Shown: positions 7,509-16,769, counted from the stretch's first letter. The stretch: DNA of 64,000 nucleotides from Pseudomonas alkylphenolica (GCF_000746525.1 NZ_CP009048.1:2907501-2971500), one strand, 5' to 3'. A program made the numbers and translations. Notes: a model not told the origin generated them from the letters alone.

Positions 7509-8519
7509 TTACAGCCCCCAGTGCATCAACGCCAACACCAACAGCACCAGAAACACCGTCTCCCCGACCATCAACGCAATGGGCTTGAACCCGACCTTGG
7601 CCAGTTCCTTGAGCTGCGTCTTCATCCCCAGAGCACTGATAGCCACCACCAGACACCAGCGCGACAGATCATTAACCCCGCCCTGGACCACAGTAGGCAC
7701 CCACCCCGTACTATTCAGACAGGCCAGCAACACAAACCCCACCGCAAACCACGGCAACAGCGGCGGCCGCTGCCCGGAGGCATCATCCCCTGCCCGCCGG
7801 GTAATCATCGCCGCACAGACAATCACCGGCAGCAACATCGCCACCCGCATCAGCTTGACCACCGTGGCAATGTCCCCCGTCTCGGTGGACATGCTATACC
7901 CCGCCCCCACCACCTGCGCCACATCATGAATAGTGGCGCCAAGAAACACCCCGGCCTGCGGCGGTGACAACTGCAACCAATCAGCAATCATCGGATAAAG
8001 AATCATCGCCAGGGTCGACAACGCCGACACCCCGATCACCGTGAACAGCGTCGCATGCTCCTTCTGCCGGTGCGCAGGCAGCGCCGCAGCCAGCGCCAAC
8101 GCCGCCGACGCGCCACAGATCGCCGTCGCGCCGCCCGTGAGCATACCGAACAGCCGATTGAAGCCCATGGCCTTGGCAACCACCATCGACACACCAATGG
8201 TCACCACCACAATAATGACCACCAGCGCCACTGGCTTCCAGCCAAGGCTGGCGATCTGCTCCAGGGTAATACGCATGCCCAGCAGCGCCACACCGATGCG
8301 CAGCACCGTGCGCGCGGTAAATTCGATCCCGGCCTTGCAGCTGCCGTCAGCAGAGAGAAAGTTCAACGCCATGCCCAGCAACAGGGCAAACAACATCACC
8401 GGCGCATCGTAATGCTCGCTGAGAAAACTCGCCGCACCCGCCGCGATCAGGCTCACGACGAAACCTGGTGCAAGTGCTCGCACCCGGTTGTTAACGGCGG
8501 CAATTGCCATGGTGCTCAT
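7509..8519 (-). CDS. YeiH/UPF0324 family putative sulfate exporter
   Basis: A 336-residue integral membrane protein with about ten hydrophobic segments (for example LGMALNFLSA and the VALVVIIVVVTIGVSMVVA run). It fits the YeiH/UPF0324 family, annotated as putative sulfate exporters. The start at 8519 overlaps the Rieske gene stop by four bases (ATGA), so translation is probably coupled; an upstream extension to 8690 is a frame shadow of that gene. It is the last gene of a seven-gene operon with a TauD-type dioxygenase, which makes export of a sulfur oxyanion a reasonable guess. Confidence 0.88.
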   Translation of the reverse strand: MSTMAIAAVNNRVRALAPGFVVSLIAAGAASFLSEHYDAPVMLFALLLGMALNFLSADGSCKAGIEFTARTVLRIGVALLGMRITLEQIASLGWKPVALVVIIVVVTIGVSMVVAKAMGFNRLFGMLTGGATAICGASAALALAAALPAHRQKEHATLFTVIGVSALSTLAMILYPMIADWLQLSPPQAGVFLGATIHDVAQVVGAGYSMSTETGDIATVVKLMRVAMLLPVIVCAAMITRRAGDDASGQRPPLLPWFAVGFVLLACLNSTGWVPTVVQGGVNDLSRWCLVVAISALGMKTQLKELAKVGFKPIALMVGETVFLVLLVLALMHWGL

Positions 8520-8842
8520 TGGCCGGACTCCTCGGACTCGATCACGATAAACAGCTGCTCGCCCTGCCACTCGACCGGGTAACTGGCAACCTTGAGCTGG
8601 GTGGAATTGAGCAGATAACCACTGGCCAGATCGAAACGCAGGCCATGCGCGCAACACTGGATCACCCGTCCATCCAGGCGCCCGCCACACAAAGACGCAC
8701 CCTGGTGCGGGCAGCTGTCGTCGATGGCATAAAACACATCGGCGACGTTGAACAGCGCCAGGCTCTTGTTATCAAAATTCAGCAGCACACGGCTGCCGCG
8801 CGCCGGCACCTTGGCCAGCGGTACGGGGTATCGGTAACTCAT
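8516..8842 (-). CDS. Rieske-type [2Fe-2S] ferredoxin
   Basis: A 108-residue single-domain Rieske protein. The cluster ligands are visible: Cys44 and His46 in SCPHQG, Cys63 and His66 in CCAH. There is no signal peptide or catalytic domain, so it should be a cytoplasmic electron carrier or a NirD-like subunit. Its start overlaps the stop of the DsbA-like gene (8839-8842) and its stop overlaps the YeiH start. The redox partner is not obvious; the dioxygenase in the operon is of the 2-oxoglutarate type and should not need a ferredoxin. Confidence 0.9.
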   Translation of the reverse strand: MSYRYPVPLAKVPARGSRVLLNFDNKSLALFNVADVFYAIDDSCPHQGASLCGGRLDGRVIQCCAHGLRFDLASGYLLNSTQLKVASYPVEWQGEQLFIVIESEESGQ

Positions 8843-9492
8843 GCCAATGCCGCCTGGCCCAGCGCTTCACGCATGCAGCCGAGCAGCACTTCGGCGGGTT
8901 GAGCACCGCTCACCACCAACTGCCGGTTGAAGCGAAAACAAGGCACACCCTCGCCTGTGTAGTCGTCTGCACCGATAAACGGGCTGGCGTCACCGCGCAG
9001 GCAATCGGCGACCTGCGCCGGACTCAAGCCGCAGTCCTGAGCGATCTGCAGCAAGGTGACCGGATCGCCCAGGTCCTTGCCCTGCTGGAAGTAAGCCGCA
9101 AACAGTTCTGCCAACAACGCCTCGACACGCTCCGGTTCGCCCAAGGCCACCGCACGTTGCAGTAGGCGGTGGGCATCGGCGGTATTGGGCATGCGGCTGA
9201 TACGGGAGAAATCGATGTTTACGCCCGCAGCTTCAGCGACCGCGCGTACCTGAGCCTGACGCTGACGCACCGCCTCTTCGCTGCCCAGGCGCTTGCGGTA
9301 GAAGACTTCGAACGGCTGGCCAGTCCTGGCCATATCCGGCAGCAGTTGCACTCCCCGCCAACGCAGGTCGACCTCAACTTCAGGCTGTTCAAGGCGCAAC
9401 TGCTCAAGCGCACGCTGCAAATGACGCTGGCCAATCAGGCACCAGGGGCAGATGAAGTCGAAGAACACATCGATGGATAACGTTTGTTTCAC
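8839..9492 (-). CDS. DsbA family oxidoreductase, FrnE/2-hydroxychromene-2-carboxylate isomerase-like
   Basis: A 217-residue thioredoxin-fold protein with the active site CPWC (Cys15-Cys18) in FDFICPWCLIGQ, typical of the FrnE-like branch of DsbA proteins. It lacks a signal peptide and is therefore cytoplasmic. FrnE proteins act as disulfide isomerases or glutathione-dependent isomerases in catabolic pathways. It overlaps both neighbours by four bases (MFS gene upstream, Rieske gene downstream), which supports a shared pathway role. The substrate is unknown. Confidence 0.88.
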   Translation of the reverse strand: MKQTLSIDVFFDFICPWCLIGQRHLQRALEQLRLEQPEVEVDLRWRGVQLLPDMARTGQPFEVFYRKRLGSEEAVRQRQAQVRAVAEAAGVNIDFSRISRMPNTADAHRLLQRAVALGEPERVEALLAELFAAYFQQGKDLGDPVTLLQIAQDCGLSPAQVADCLRGDASPFIGADDYTGEGVPCFRFNRQLVVSGAQPAEVLLGCMREALGQAALA

Positions 9493-10808
9493 GGTTTTAC
9501 CTCTTGGATCTGCCCCGCGTCAGGTGCTGGTTGCACCTTCCCCTCCAGGCGAGCCATGTCGCTGTGGTAGTGGCGCTTGGCAATAAAAAACACCGCAGCG
9601 GCGCCGATGCTGATCAGCGGCACCAACTGGAACGCGGCATGCAGGCCTATCAGATCGGACACCCGACCGGTAATCAGCGGCCCGGTGGCCAGGCCCAACA
9701 GGTTGTTGGACAGGGTCAGGGTGGCAAAAGCGGTGCCATGCACCGAATAGTGGGTCAGGTTGGCGACCATGGCGCTGGACGGCCCGTTGGTGCCGACGGC
9801 AATCATCATCCCCAGGCAGATCAACACCAATTGCCCAGTGCCCGAGGGCAGCGCAAAGGCCACCGACAGCAACAGACAACTGCCCAGGCAATAACCGATC
9901 GCCAGGCTGATTTTGCGGTCCGGACGCTGGCGGCCCAGGCGGTCGCAGAGCATCGCGCAGAGAATCGTGCCGATTCCGCTGCACAGCACGATGATCGCGG
10001 CGACTACCCCGGCCTTGTCGGTGCCCATGGCGTAGTAGCGGTTCAGGTAGCTGGGCATCCACACGATTACCGTGCCACCTACAAACAGTTGCAGGCCACT
10101 GGCAACATAAGCGGCAATCACCGAACGGCTGCTATACAAGGTGCGCAACGGACGGCTTACCTTGCAGGGTACCGTCGAGCGTGGCGGCGAGATCTTCGCC
10201 TCCTTGACCAGCAGTGGGTACAACAACGCCAGCATCAGGCCGAAAAACGCCATGCCGGCAAATGCCCAGCGCCAGCCCAGATGCTGGGCCATGACCCCGC
10301 CCAGGGCCATGCCCAGCACCGAGCCGAACATGCCACCGGCCATGAAGGCACCGGCCAGGGTTGCGCGCATGTCGCGCGGGAACACCGCGACCACCACGGC
10401 GATGCCGACGCTGCCATAGGCCGCTTCGCCAACACCCACCAGAAAGCGGGCAACAAACATCTGCTGGTAGTTTTCCGCCAGGGCGCACCCCAGGGTGGCC
10501 AGGCTCCAGAGCACGGCCATCAGCACCAGGCTTTTGACCCGGCCAAAACGGTCGGCCAGCAGAGACAGGGGAAAAGTCAGCAGCCCGACCATCAGCGCAA
10601 CGATACCGCTGAGCAGGCCGAGCTGGCTGTCACTCAGAGCCCATTCGCTCTTGAGCAGGGGAAATACCGCGTTGAGCACCTGGCGCGACATGTAGTCGGA
10701 AATCAGCAGGCCAAAGGTCAAGGCGAAGACAATCCAGGCATAACGCCGTGGAATGCCACGTGAAGTGTCGGCACCGTCATCTGCGGCGCTGGCGATATAG
10801 GCGGCCAT
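9489..10808 (-). CDS. MFS transporter of the catabolic operon
   Basis: A 439-residue protein with 12 predicted membrane segments. The loop between segments 2 and 3 has the MFS motif LLADRFGRVKS, and a related DRLGRQRPDRK occurs in the second half. The N-terminus is cytoplasmic (DTSRGIPRRYAWIVFALTFG). It is placed between the BKACE gene and the DsbA-like gene, whose start it overlaps by four bases, so uptake of the operon's substrate is the likely role. No substrate can be read from the sequence. Confidence 0.9.
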   Translation of the reverse strand: MAAYIASAADDGADTSRGIPRRYAWIVFALTFGLLISDYMSRQVLNAVFPLLKSEWALSDSQLGLLSGIVALMVGLLTFPLSLLADRFGRVKSLVLMAVLWSLATLGCALAENYQQMFVARFLVGVGEAAYGSVGIAVVVAVFPRDMRATLAGAFMAGGMFGSVLGMALGGVMAQHLGWRWAFAGMAFFGLMLALLYPLLVKEAKISPPRSTVPCKVSRPLRTLYSSRSVIAAYVASGLQLFVGGTVIVWMPSYLNRYYAMGTDKAGVVAAIIVLCSGIGTILCAMLCDRLGRQRPDRKISLAIGYCLGSCLLLSVAFALPSGTGQLVLICLGMMIAVGTNGPSSAMVANLTHYSVHGTAFATLTLSNNLLGLATGPLITGRVSDLIGLHAAFQLVPLISIGAAAVFFIAKRHYHSDMARLEGKVQPAPDAGQIQEVKP

Positions 10809-10916
10809 GCTGCCTCCTCTGTTGTCTGGCGTAAGTCTTGTTGTTATCAGAAGCCTGACTGACAGCGCTTTGGGCTGGGATGGGTCGACCCGCCGTCACA
10901 GGCCGACCCTGTCCGG

Positions 10917-11969
10917 TCAGCCGCGCTGCGGTACACCCTTTTGGCCCGGCAGGCGGTTAGGCGCCATGCCGTTGGCTTTGAGGGTTTCTTCGATGCTGCT
11001 GTACTGCTGGCCGATGCGGTAAATAGCACGGGCTTCTTTACCGTTGGCGATTTCACGGCCCAGTTCATGGGCAACGCGCACGGTCTGCTTGATCTGCTCG
11101 ACCGAGCCGAAGCGCTTGCCGCTGTGGTCGATGATGGTGTCTTCGTTGCCGCAGCGTGGGTGCAGGCCCATGGCCAGGGCCATGGTGTTGAACGGCAGCA
11201 CGTTCTTGAGCAGCGATTCTGCGGTCAAGGTGCAGCCATCCGGCGCGCGGTGGATGAAGTTGAAGAAGTTGAACGGATTAGGGCCGTCGAAGCCGCCACC
11301 GATGCCGATCCAGGTCAGGTTCAGCGGGCCCATGTAATCGCCGCGGCGCACGATGCGCTCGAGGGTTTCCAGGGCATGCATGCCGGTCAGCTGGAAGTGC
11401 GGCTGGATGTTGCTCGCCTGCAGGCGGCGCAGGTGTTCGCAGACCCAGGCCGGGCCGGCCGGTACGGTCATTTCGCTGTAGGCGGCCTGAATCGCCGGGT
11501 TGGCCAGGGAGGTGCCTTCCAGGTACTCCGGATACAGCAGCTCCATGATGTTCATTTGCGTGGTGTTGATCGCCACGGTGACCTGGTCAGGCTTTGGCGT
11601 GAGCTCAGCGAGCATGTGGCGGGTGTCATCAGACAGCCATTTGGCCGCTTCGCCGTCGCTTTCAGGGGCGAAGGAAATCGAGCCGCCCACCTGGATGATC
11701 ATTTCCGGTACCGCTTCGCGCACACCGGCAATCAGTTCATTGAACTTGGACAGGCGCTTGGAGCCTTTGCCATCGAGTTCGCGTACATGCAGGTGAAGCA
11801 CAGTGGCGCCCGCTTCATAGCAGTCAACGGCCTTCTGGACTTGTTCGTCCATGGTCAGCGGAATGTCTTCGGGAAAGTCCTCAGGCATCCATTCCGGGCC
11901 GTAAGGGGCAACGGTGATTACCACCTTTTCCATGTTTTCCGGGTGCAACGAATCATCGAAGAATTGCAT
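10917..11969 (-). CDS. BKACE family beta-keto acid cleavage enzyme (DUF849)
   Basis: A 350-residue BKACE protein. These zinc enzymes use acetyl-CoA to cleave a beta-keto acid into acetoacetate and a new CoA thioester. The metal ligands are visible: His59 and His61 in LHLHVR, and Glu276 in the RCGNED motif. The length is a little above the usual ~310. Known members act on 3-keto-5-aminohexanoate, dehydrocarnitine and other beta-keto acids, but sequence alone does not fix the substrate. It is third in the operon, after the quinone oxidoreductase and TauD genes. Confidence 0.92.
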   Translation of the reverse strand: MQFFDDSLHPENMEKVVITVAPYGPEWMPEDFPEDIPLTMDEQVQKAVDCYEAGATVLHLHVRELDGKGSKRLSKFNELIAGVREAVPEMIIQVGGSISFAPESDGEAAKWLSDDTRHMLAELTPKPDQVTVAINTTQMNIMELLYPEYLEGTSLANPAIQAAYSEMTVPAGPAWVCEHLRRLQASNIQPHFQLTGMHALETLERIVRRGDYMGPLNLTWIGIGGGFDGPNPFNFFNFIHRAPDGCTLTAESLLKNVLPFNTMALAMGLHPRCGNEDTIIDHSGKRFGSVEQIKQTVRVAHELGREIANGKEARAIYRIGQQYSSIEETLKANGMAPNRLPGQKGVPQRG

Positions 11970-12026
11970 TCTATGGTCCTCGGTCTTGTTATTGTCTTGC
12001 TCCGCCAGGTAGCGGATGGCTAATGC

Positions 12027-12875
12027 TTAGAAGGTTCGGTCGCCCTTGATCCCGGCGCGTTCCATCTTGCGATGGCAGGCCGGGTAGTCCATGACCGCGT
12101 AGTGTTGGGTGCTGCGGTTATCCCAGATCGCGATGCTGTTGGGCTTCCAGCGCCAGCGCACCTGGTATTCGGGCAGGTACGCCTGGCTGATCAGGTAGCG
12201 CAGCAGATCGCCTGCACCCGGGTTGGCGTCCTGGCCAAAACGTACCCGCTGCGGGGTGTGGTAGTTGGTGAAATGGGTGGTGAAGGCGTTGACGAACAGC
12301 ACCTGCTCCCCGGTTTCCGGGTGGGTGCGCACCACCGGGTGTTCGGCGTCGGGGAACTGGGCTTTGAGCGCCAGGCGTTTTTCCATCGGCATCGCCGCAC
12401 CAAAGCTGGCTTCGATGCTGTGCCGGGCGCGCAGGCCTTCGATCTTCTGCTTCACCTCATCCGGCAGGTTCTGGTAGGCCAGCACCATGTTTGCCCACAT
12501 GGTATCGCCACCCACCGGCGGGCACTCCACGCAACGCAGCACACAGCCCATGGGCGGCGCTTCGCGCCAGGTGGCATCGGTGTGCCAGGCGTTCTCGTAA
12601 CGGTCGGCAGGTTGGTCCGGGCGCTTGTAGATCTGCACCAGGCCCGGGTGGTCCGGGTCGCTGCCGGCTACCGGGTGGTCTTCCAGCTCGCCGAAGCGCC
12701 GGGCAAAGGCCACGTGCTCGGCGCGGCTGATGTTCTGGTCGCGCAAAAACAGCACCCGGTGCTTGAGCAATTGCGCACGGAGCTGGTCGAACAGGTCGTC
12801 ATCGTGAACCGCATCCGCCAGGTTAACCCCGGACACCTCAGCGCCGATGGCGCAGGTCAATTGTTCGATGTGCAT
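12027..12875 (-). CDS. TauD/TfdA family 2-oxoglutarate-dependent dioxygenase
   Basis: A 282-residue enzyme. ATG 12875 (MHIEQLTCAIGAEVSGVNL) gives the usual N-terminus; the longer frame upstream overlaps the preceding gene. The iron triad is intact: His98 and Asp100 in AWHTDATW, and His258 in STQHYAV, with Arg residues after it for 2-oxoglutarate. The family hydroxylates taurine, alkyl sulfates, 2,4-D and related compounds. In this operon it sits with a BKACE enzyme and a YeiH exporter, so a sulfonate or sulfate ester is a possible substrate. Confidence 0.92.
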   Translation of the reverse strand: MHIEQLTCAIGAEVSGVNLADAVHDDDLFDQLRAQLLKHRVLFLRDQNISRAEHVAFARRFGELEDHPVAGSDPDHPGLVQIYKRPDQPADRYENAWHTDATWREAPPMGCVLRCVECPPVGGDTMWANMVLAYQNLPDEVKQKIEGLRARHSIEASFGAAMPMEKRLALKAQFPDAEHPVVRTHPETGEQVLFVNAFTTHFTNYHTPQRVRFGQDANPGAGDLLRYLISQAYLPEYQVRWRWKPNSIAIWDNRSTQHYAVMDYPACHRKMERAGIKGDRTF

Positions 12876-12888
12876 GCTACAGCCCTCT

Positions 12889-13869
12889 TCAGATGACGAA
12901 GATCGAAGAACCGGTGGTTTTGCGTGCTTCCAGGTCTCGGTGCGCCTGGACTGCATCCTGCAGGGCGTAGTGCTGGTTGATTTCAATCTTGATGCGGCCG
13001 CTGCTGACGTGATCGAACAGCTCACCGGCAAGGTCGGCCTTCTCCGCCGGGTCGGCGATATAGTCAGCCAGCGCCGGGCGAGTCAGGTGCAGCGAGCCTT
13101 TCATCGCCAGGATCTGCGGATCGAACGGCGGGATGGTGCCGGACGCAGTGCCGACGCAAACCATCAGACCACGGCGCTTGAGCGAGTCAAGCGAGGCCAT
13201 GAAGGTGCTTTTGCCAACGCTGTCGAACACCACGTTGACGCCTACACCGTCGGTCAGCTCGCGTACGCGTTTGGCGACATCTTCATGGCTGTAGTTGATC
13301 GTGTGGGTGCAGCCATGGGCCTTGGCCACTTCGGCTTTGGCTTCGGTGGACACGGTGCCGATCACGTTGACGCCAAGCAGGCGCGCCCACTGCGAAACGA
13401 TCAGGCCGACACCACCGGCAGCGGCGTGCAGCAAAATCGTGTCACCTGCTTTGAAGTCATACAGGCGGCGCATCAGGTAGGCCGAGGTCAGGCCGCGCAT
13501 GGTCATTGCCGCTGCGGTTTCAAAGGCGATGGTTTCCGGCAGCTTGACCAGCGCCGCGGCACCGATCAGACGGTCGGTGCAATAAGCGCCGAGCGTGTTG
13601 AGAAAACCGGTGTAGGTCACGCGGTCGCCGACCGCCACGTTGGTCACCCCCTCGCCTACCGCCTGGACCACACCGGCCGCTTCCACGCCCATGCCGTTGG
13701 GCATCGGAATCGGGTAGGTACCGTTACGGAAATAGGTGTCGGCGTAGTTCAGGCCGACTGCAACCTGGCGCAGGCGGACTTGCCCCGGACCAGGCTCGCC
13801 GACTTCGACGTCTTCATAGCGCAATACTTCGGGACCACCGGTTTCATAGAAGCGTACGACTTTGGCCAT
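12889..13869 (-). CDS. NADPH:quinone oxidoreductase (QOR-type MDR)
   Basis: A 326-residue zinc-free medium-chain reductase. The start at 13869 has GGAGTG upstream; an ATG at 13887 is less likely. The N-terminal fold includes GLNYADTYFRNGTYP, and the NADPH-binding motif is AAAGGVG (LLHAAAGGVGLIVSQWARL), as in QorA. Zinc-ligand cysteines are absent. It is the first gene of the seven-gene leftward operon, 13 bp before the dioxygenase gene, and may reduce an enone or quinone intermediate. It is divergent from the MocR regulator. Confidence 0.92.
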   Translation of the reverse strand: MAKVVRFYETGGPEVLRYEDVEVGEPGPGQVRLRQVAVGLNYADTYFRNGTYPIPMPNGMGVEAAGVVQAVGEGVTNVAVGDRVTYTGFLNTLGAYCTDRLIGAAALVKLPETIAFETAAAMTMRGLTSAYLMRRLYDFKAGDTILLHAAAGGVGLIVSQWARLLGVNVIGTVSTEAKAEVAKAHGCTHTINYSHEDVAKRVRELTDGVGVNVVFDSVGKSTFMASLDSLKRRGLMVCVGTASGTIPPFDPQILAMKGSLHLTRPALADYIADPAEKADLAGELFDHVSSGRIKIEINQHYALQDAVQAHRDLEARKTTGSSIFVI

Positions 13870-14063
13870 GCTTGTCACTCCAATCATCCATTCGGACGCG
13901 TTGCGTCTGTTTTTGTTGATTGGACTCTATGCGCAACGCCTGCAGGGTGCTTCGCATCCAGCGACAAGGTGTTTTCATTTGATGACACAGCGTGCGCCGC
14001 TGGCTGCCAGCAAGGGTTTCTCGTACGATTACCAGGCCTTTTTCACCTGCCAACGAGCACCCA
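13870..14063. promoter_or_regulatory. Divergent promoter region of the BKACE operon and MocR gene
   Basis: This 194-bp region must hold the promoters for the leftward seven-gene operon and the rightward MocR gene. It contains TCATTTGATGACAC at 13975-13988. With three extra bases on the left the match to 4693-4709 is 17 bases. This points to a shared regulator between the two loci. Confidence 0.55.
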
Positions 14064-15563
14064 ATGAAGTCCCCCTCCGGTTTGCTGCTATCGGGTATTG
14101 AGCTGGATCGCGACAGTGCCACCCCGCTTTACCGCCAGCTCTACCTGCAGATCCGCAAACAGATCCTCACCGGGCGCCTGCAAGGCGGCATCCGCCTGCC
14201 GTCGACGCGCACCTTGAGCCAGGAGCTGAATCTCTCGCGCATCACCCTGCTCAATGCCTTCGATCAACTGATCGCCGAAGGCTTTCTGGTGTCGCGCACC
14301 GGTGCCGGGACCTATGTCGGTGACGAGTGGGAGCGCTCAGGCCAGGGCAGCACGCCGCCAACAGCTGCAGCGCCGCGGCTGTCTGACCTCAGCCAATCGA
14401 TGCTGTCGTTGCGCAGTCATCATTTTCGCGGTGTGTCCTACTCGCACTACAGCCCCGATACGCCAACCTCCTTTCTGCCCAGCCATGGCGCATTCGAAGC
14501 CTTTCCCCAGCTTGTCTGGAAGCGTCTGATCAGCCGACATGTGCAAAAACCGAGCAAGGCGATGCTCGGCTATGGCGAGTTGCAGGGCCTGGAGGATCTG
14601 CGTCGGGCCATCGCCGACTATGTGTTCGATGCCCGCGGCATCGACTGCAGTGCCGACCAGGTGGTGATCGTTTCCGGCGCCCAGCAAGCCTTCAACCTGC
14701 TGGCCATGCTGCTGCTTAACCCCGACGATCCGGTATGGATGGAAGATCCCGGCCATATCGCCGCACGCATCGCCTTCCAGGCCCACGGCTGCCAGGTCGT
14801 GCCGGTACGTATCGACGACCAGGGCATCGATGTCCAGCAAGGCATCGCCGACAGCCCCGACGCCCGCCTGGTGTTCACCACCCCCTCGCGTCAGCACCCG
14901 CTGGGCGTGACCCTGAGCCACGGCCGACGCCTGGAGCTGATCGAATGGGCCGCGGCCAACCAGCGCTGGGTCATCGAAGACGACTGCGACAGCGAACTGC
15001 GCTACAGCGGGCGGCAATTACCGGCGCTGTATGCCATGGACCAGAGCGATCGGGTGATCTACGTCGGCACCTTCAGCAAAGTGCTGTTCCCGTCGCTGCG
15101 TCTGGGCTATGTGATTCTGCCGCAGGCCTTGGTCGAGCCGTTCTGCACCATTCGCGCGGTGATGGACCGCAGTCCGCCCACCCTGCTGCAGGCAGTCACT
15201 GCGGACTTCATGGCGGAAGGTCATTTCATCGGGCATATCCGGCGCATGCGTGCGCTTTACCAGGCCCGTCAGCTGTGCCTGCTGGAAGTACTTGAACGCA
15301 GGCTTGGGCACTTCTTCACGATTGCACCGGTTGAAGCCGGCATGCACCTGATTGCCTGGCTGCCGCAGCACCTGGACGACCAGGAAATCGCCCGCCAACT
15401 GGCCCAGCACGGCGTCCACACCTACGCCTTGAGTGACTACTGCCTGCAGCGCTACCTGCCCCCTGCCCTGTTGATTGGTTTTGCCGGCACCGCACAGGAG
15501 CAGGCCGAAACCAAGGTCGAGGCCCTGGTGCAGGCGCTCAAGGCCATGGGGCAGCCAGTATAG
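14064..15563 (+). CDS. MocR-type regulator (GntR HTH plus aminotransferase-like domain)
   Basis: A 499-residue MocR/GabR-type protein. Residues about 18-85 are a GntR winged helix (ATPLYRQLYLQIRKQILTGRL, then LPSTRTLSQELNLSR). The rest is a fold-type I aminotransferase domain with the PLP lysine at Lys339 (GTFSKVLFPSLRLGY). Such regulators sense amino compounds or pyridoxal phosphate and usually control a divergent gene set, here the BKACE operon. That raises the possibility of an amine or amino acid as inducer or substrate. The start at 14064 was chosen because MKSPSGLLLSGIELD is the usual N-terminus. Confidence 0.92.
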   Translation: MKSPSGLLLSGIELDRDSATPLYRQLYLQIRKQILTGRLQGGIRLPSTRTLSQELNLSRITLLNAFDQLIAEGFLVSRTGAGTYVGDEWERSGQGSTPPTAAAPRLSDLSQSMLSLRSHHFRGVSYSHYSPDTPTSFLPSHGAFEAFPQLVWKRLISRHVQKPSKAMLGYGELQGLEDLRRAIADYVFDARGIDCSADQVVIVSGAQQAFNLLAMLLLNPDDPVWMEDPGHIAARIAFQAHGCQVVPVRIDDQGIDVQQGIADSPDARLVFTTPSRQHPLGVTLSHGRRLELIEWAAANQRWVIEDDCDSELRYSGRQLPALYAMDQSDRVIYVGTFSKVLFPSLRLGYVILPQALVEPFCTIRAVMDRSPPTLLQAVTADFMAEGHFIGHIRRMRALYQARQLCLLEVLERRLGHFFTIAPVEAGMHLIAWLPQHLDDQEIARQLAQHGVHTYALSDYCLQRYLPPALLIGFAGTAQEQAETKVEALVQALKAMGQPV

Positions 15564-15675
15564 CCGTCGGCCAGTGGCCTTATCATTTGCTTCGTAATGG
15601 ATCTATCGAGCGTTCCCCAGCGGCGCGATAAAGAACGCGCCGGTAGAACCGGTGCCCGCACCAGGAACGACTCGA

Positions 15676-16737
15676 ATGAATGCTATCCAAGAACGCTTCA
15701 CCCGGTTGCTCGATAACAAGACTAAAGGCGCTGCAGCGCCGGTGCTGTTGACCCGCGAACTGGCCACCCGCCTGATCGAACGCATTGATCAGGTGCGTTT
15801 GTTTGCCCATGCCTATCCGTTACTGACCAACCTCACCCACGGGCGCCTGACGCCCTTCGACCTGCTCGACTTTGCCTATCGCCATGAGCTCAAGGGTTTG
15901 AGCCTGCACATGCTCGACGGCGAGCACAACAGCCTCTCGCAGATGAATGCGGGGCAATTGCGCGCCTTCGCCGACAAGGCCCGCCAGCTCGAACTTGAAG
16001 TACACCTTGAAATCAGCAGCACACTAAAGCCGGACGTTGATGCGGTGATCGCCGTGGCCAATGCCATCGGCACCCGCAACATCCGCGTATACTCGCGCTA
16101 CGAAGGCACGCTGTCGCAGGTCATGGACACCATCGCCGGCGACCTGCACTACCTCGGCCAGCAAGCTGACCTGCACAACCTGAACTTCGACTTCGAGCAG
16201 CATGAAGAGCTCAAGAGCGATGAAATCGCCCGGTTGCTCAAGCAGGCCAATCATCCGCGTCTGCATGCGCTGTTCGACTTCGGCAACATGATCAACGCTT
16301 GCGAGCAACCGCTGGAGGCCTTGGCAAACCTGGCCCCGCACATTCGCCAGGTACACCTCAAAGGCGTGCGGGTCGTCCCGGAAGCACTGGGCTTTGGCCA
16401 TTACGGTGTGCTTCAGGGTAGCGCCGAAGACGACCTGCCCAGCCCGCGCATGGTGTACGAACTGTTGATGCTCGGCGAACAGCACCCGCAGGTGATCGCC
16501 TTCATCCTTGAGCAGGAAAACCACTACATCGCCCCGGCGTTCCGGCAAACCAACGAGCCTGCCGATCCCTTCATCGCCTACCGCGAAATGAGCGACACAC
16601 CGCTGCCTGCAGGTTTCACCCTCGAACAGATGCTGGCCGGCGAACAGCGCTGGGCGAACAACCAGGTCAGCTATGTCAAAGGCCTGCTCGCCGAACTGCG
16701 CACCCTGGCCGAACTGAGCCTGGCCACCAGCGCCTGA
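15676..16737 (+). CDS. Xylose isomerase-like TIM-barrel sugar isomerase/epimerase
   Basis: A 353-residue protein of the AP-endonuclease-2/xylose isomerase TIM-barrel group. ATG 15676 has AGGA upstream. Strand-end acidic and histidine residues typical of the metal site are visible (for example LEVHLEISS, NFDFEQHEE, LHALFDFGNM, HIRQVHLKG, ILEQEN). Members isomerise or epimerise sugars, inosose and dehydrated sugars. It is followed after 32 bp by an MFS transporter gene, so the pair probably takes up and starts to break down a sugar-like compound. No kinase or aldolase gene is nearby. Confidence 0.85.
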   Translation: MNAIQERFTRLLDNKTKGAAAPVLLTRELATRLIERIDQVRLFAHAYPLLTNLTHGRLTPFDLLDFAYRHELKGLSLHMLDGEHNSLSQMNAGQLRAFADKARQLELEVHLEISSTLKPDVDAVIAVANAIGTRNIRVYSRYEGTLSQVMDTIAGDLHYLGQQADLHNLNFDFEQHEELKSDEIARLLKQANHPRLHALFDFGNMINACEQPLEALANLAPHIRQVHLKGVRVVPEALGFGHYGVLQGSAEDDLPSPRMVYELLMLGEQHPQVIAFILEQENHYIAPAFRQTNEPADPFIAYREMSDTPLPAGFTLEQMLAGEQRWANNQVSYVKGLLAELRTLAELSLATSA

Positions 16738-16769
16738 CACCCTGCCCCCACTACGCCTGGAGAATAACA

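Noticed and set aside
8520..8690. N-terminal extension of the YeiH protein
   Set aside because: It would overlap the Rieske gene by over 170 bases; ATG 8519 is coupled to the Rieske stop and fits the family length.
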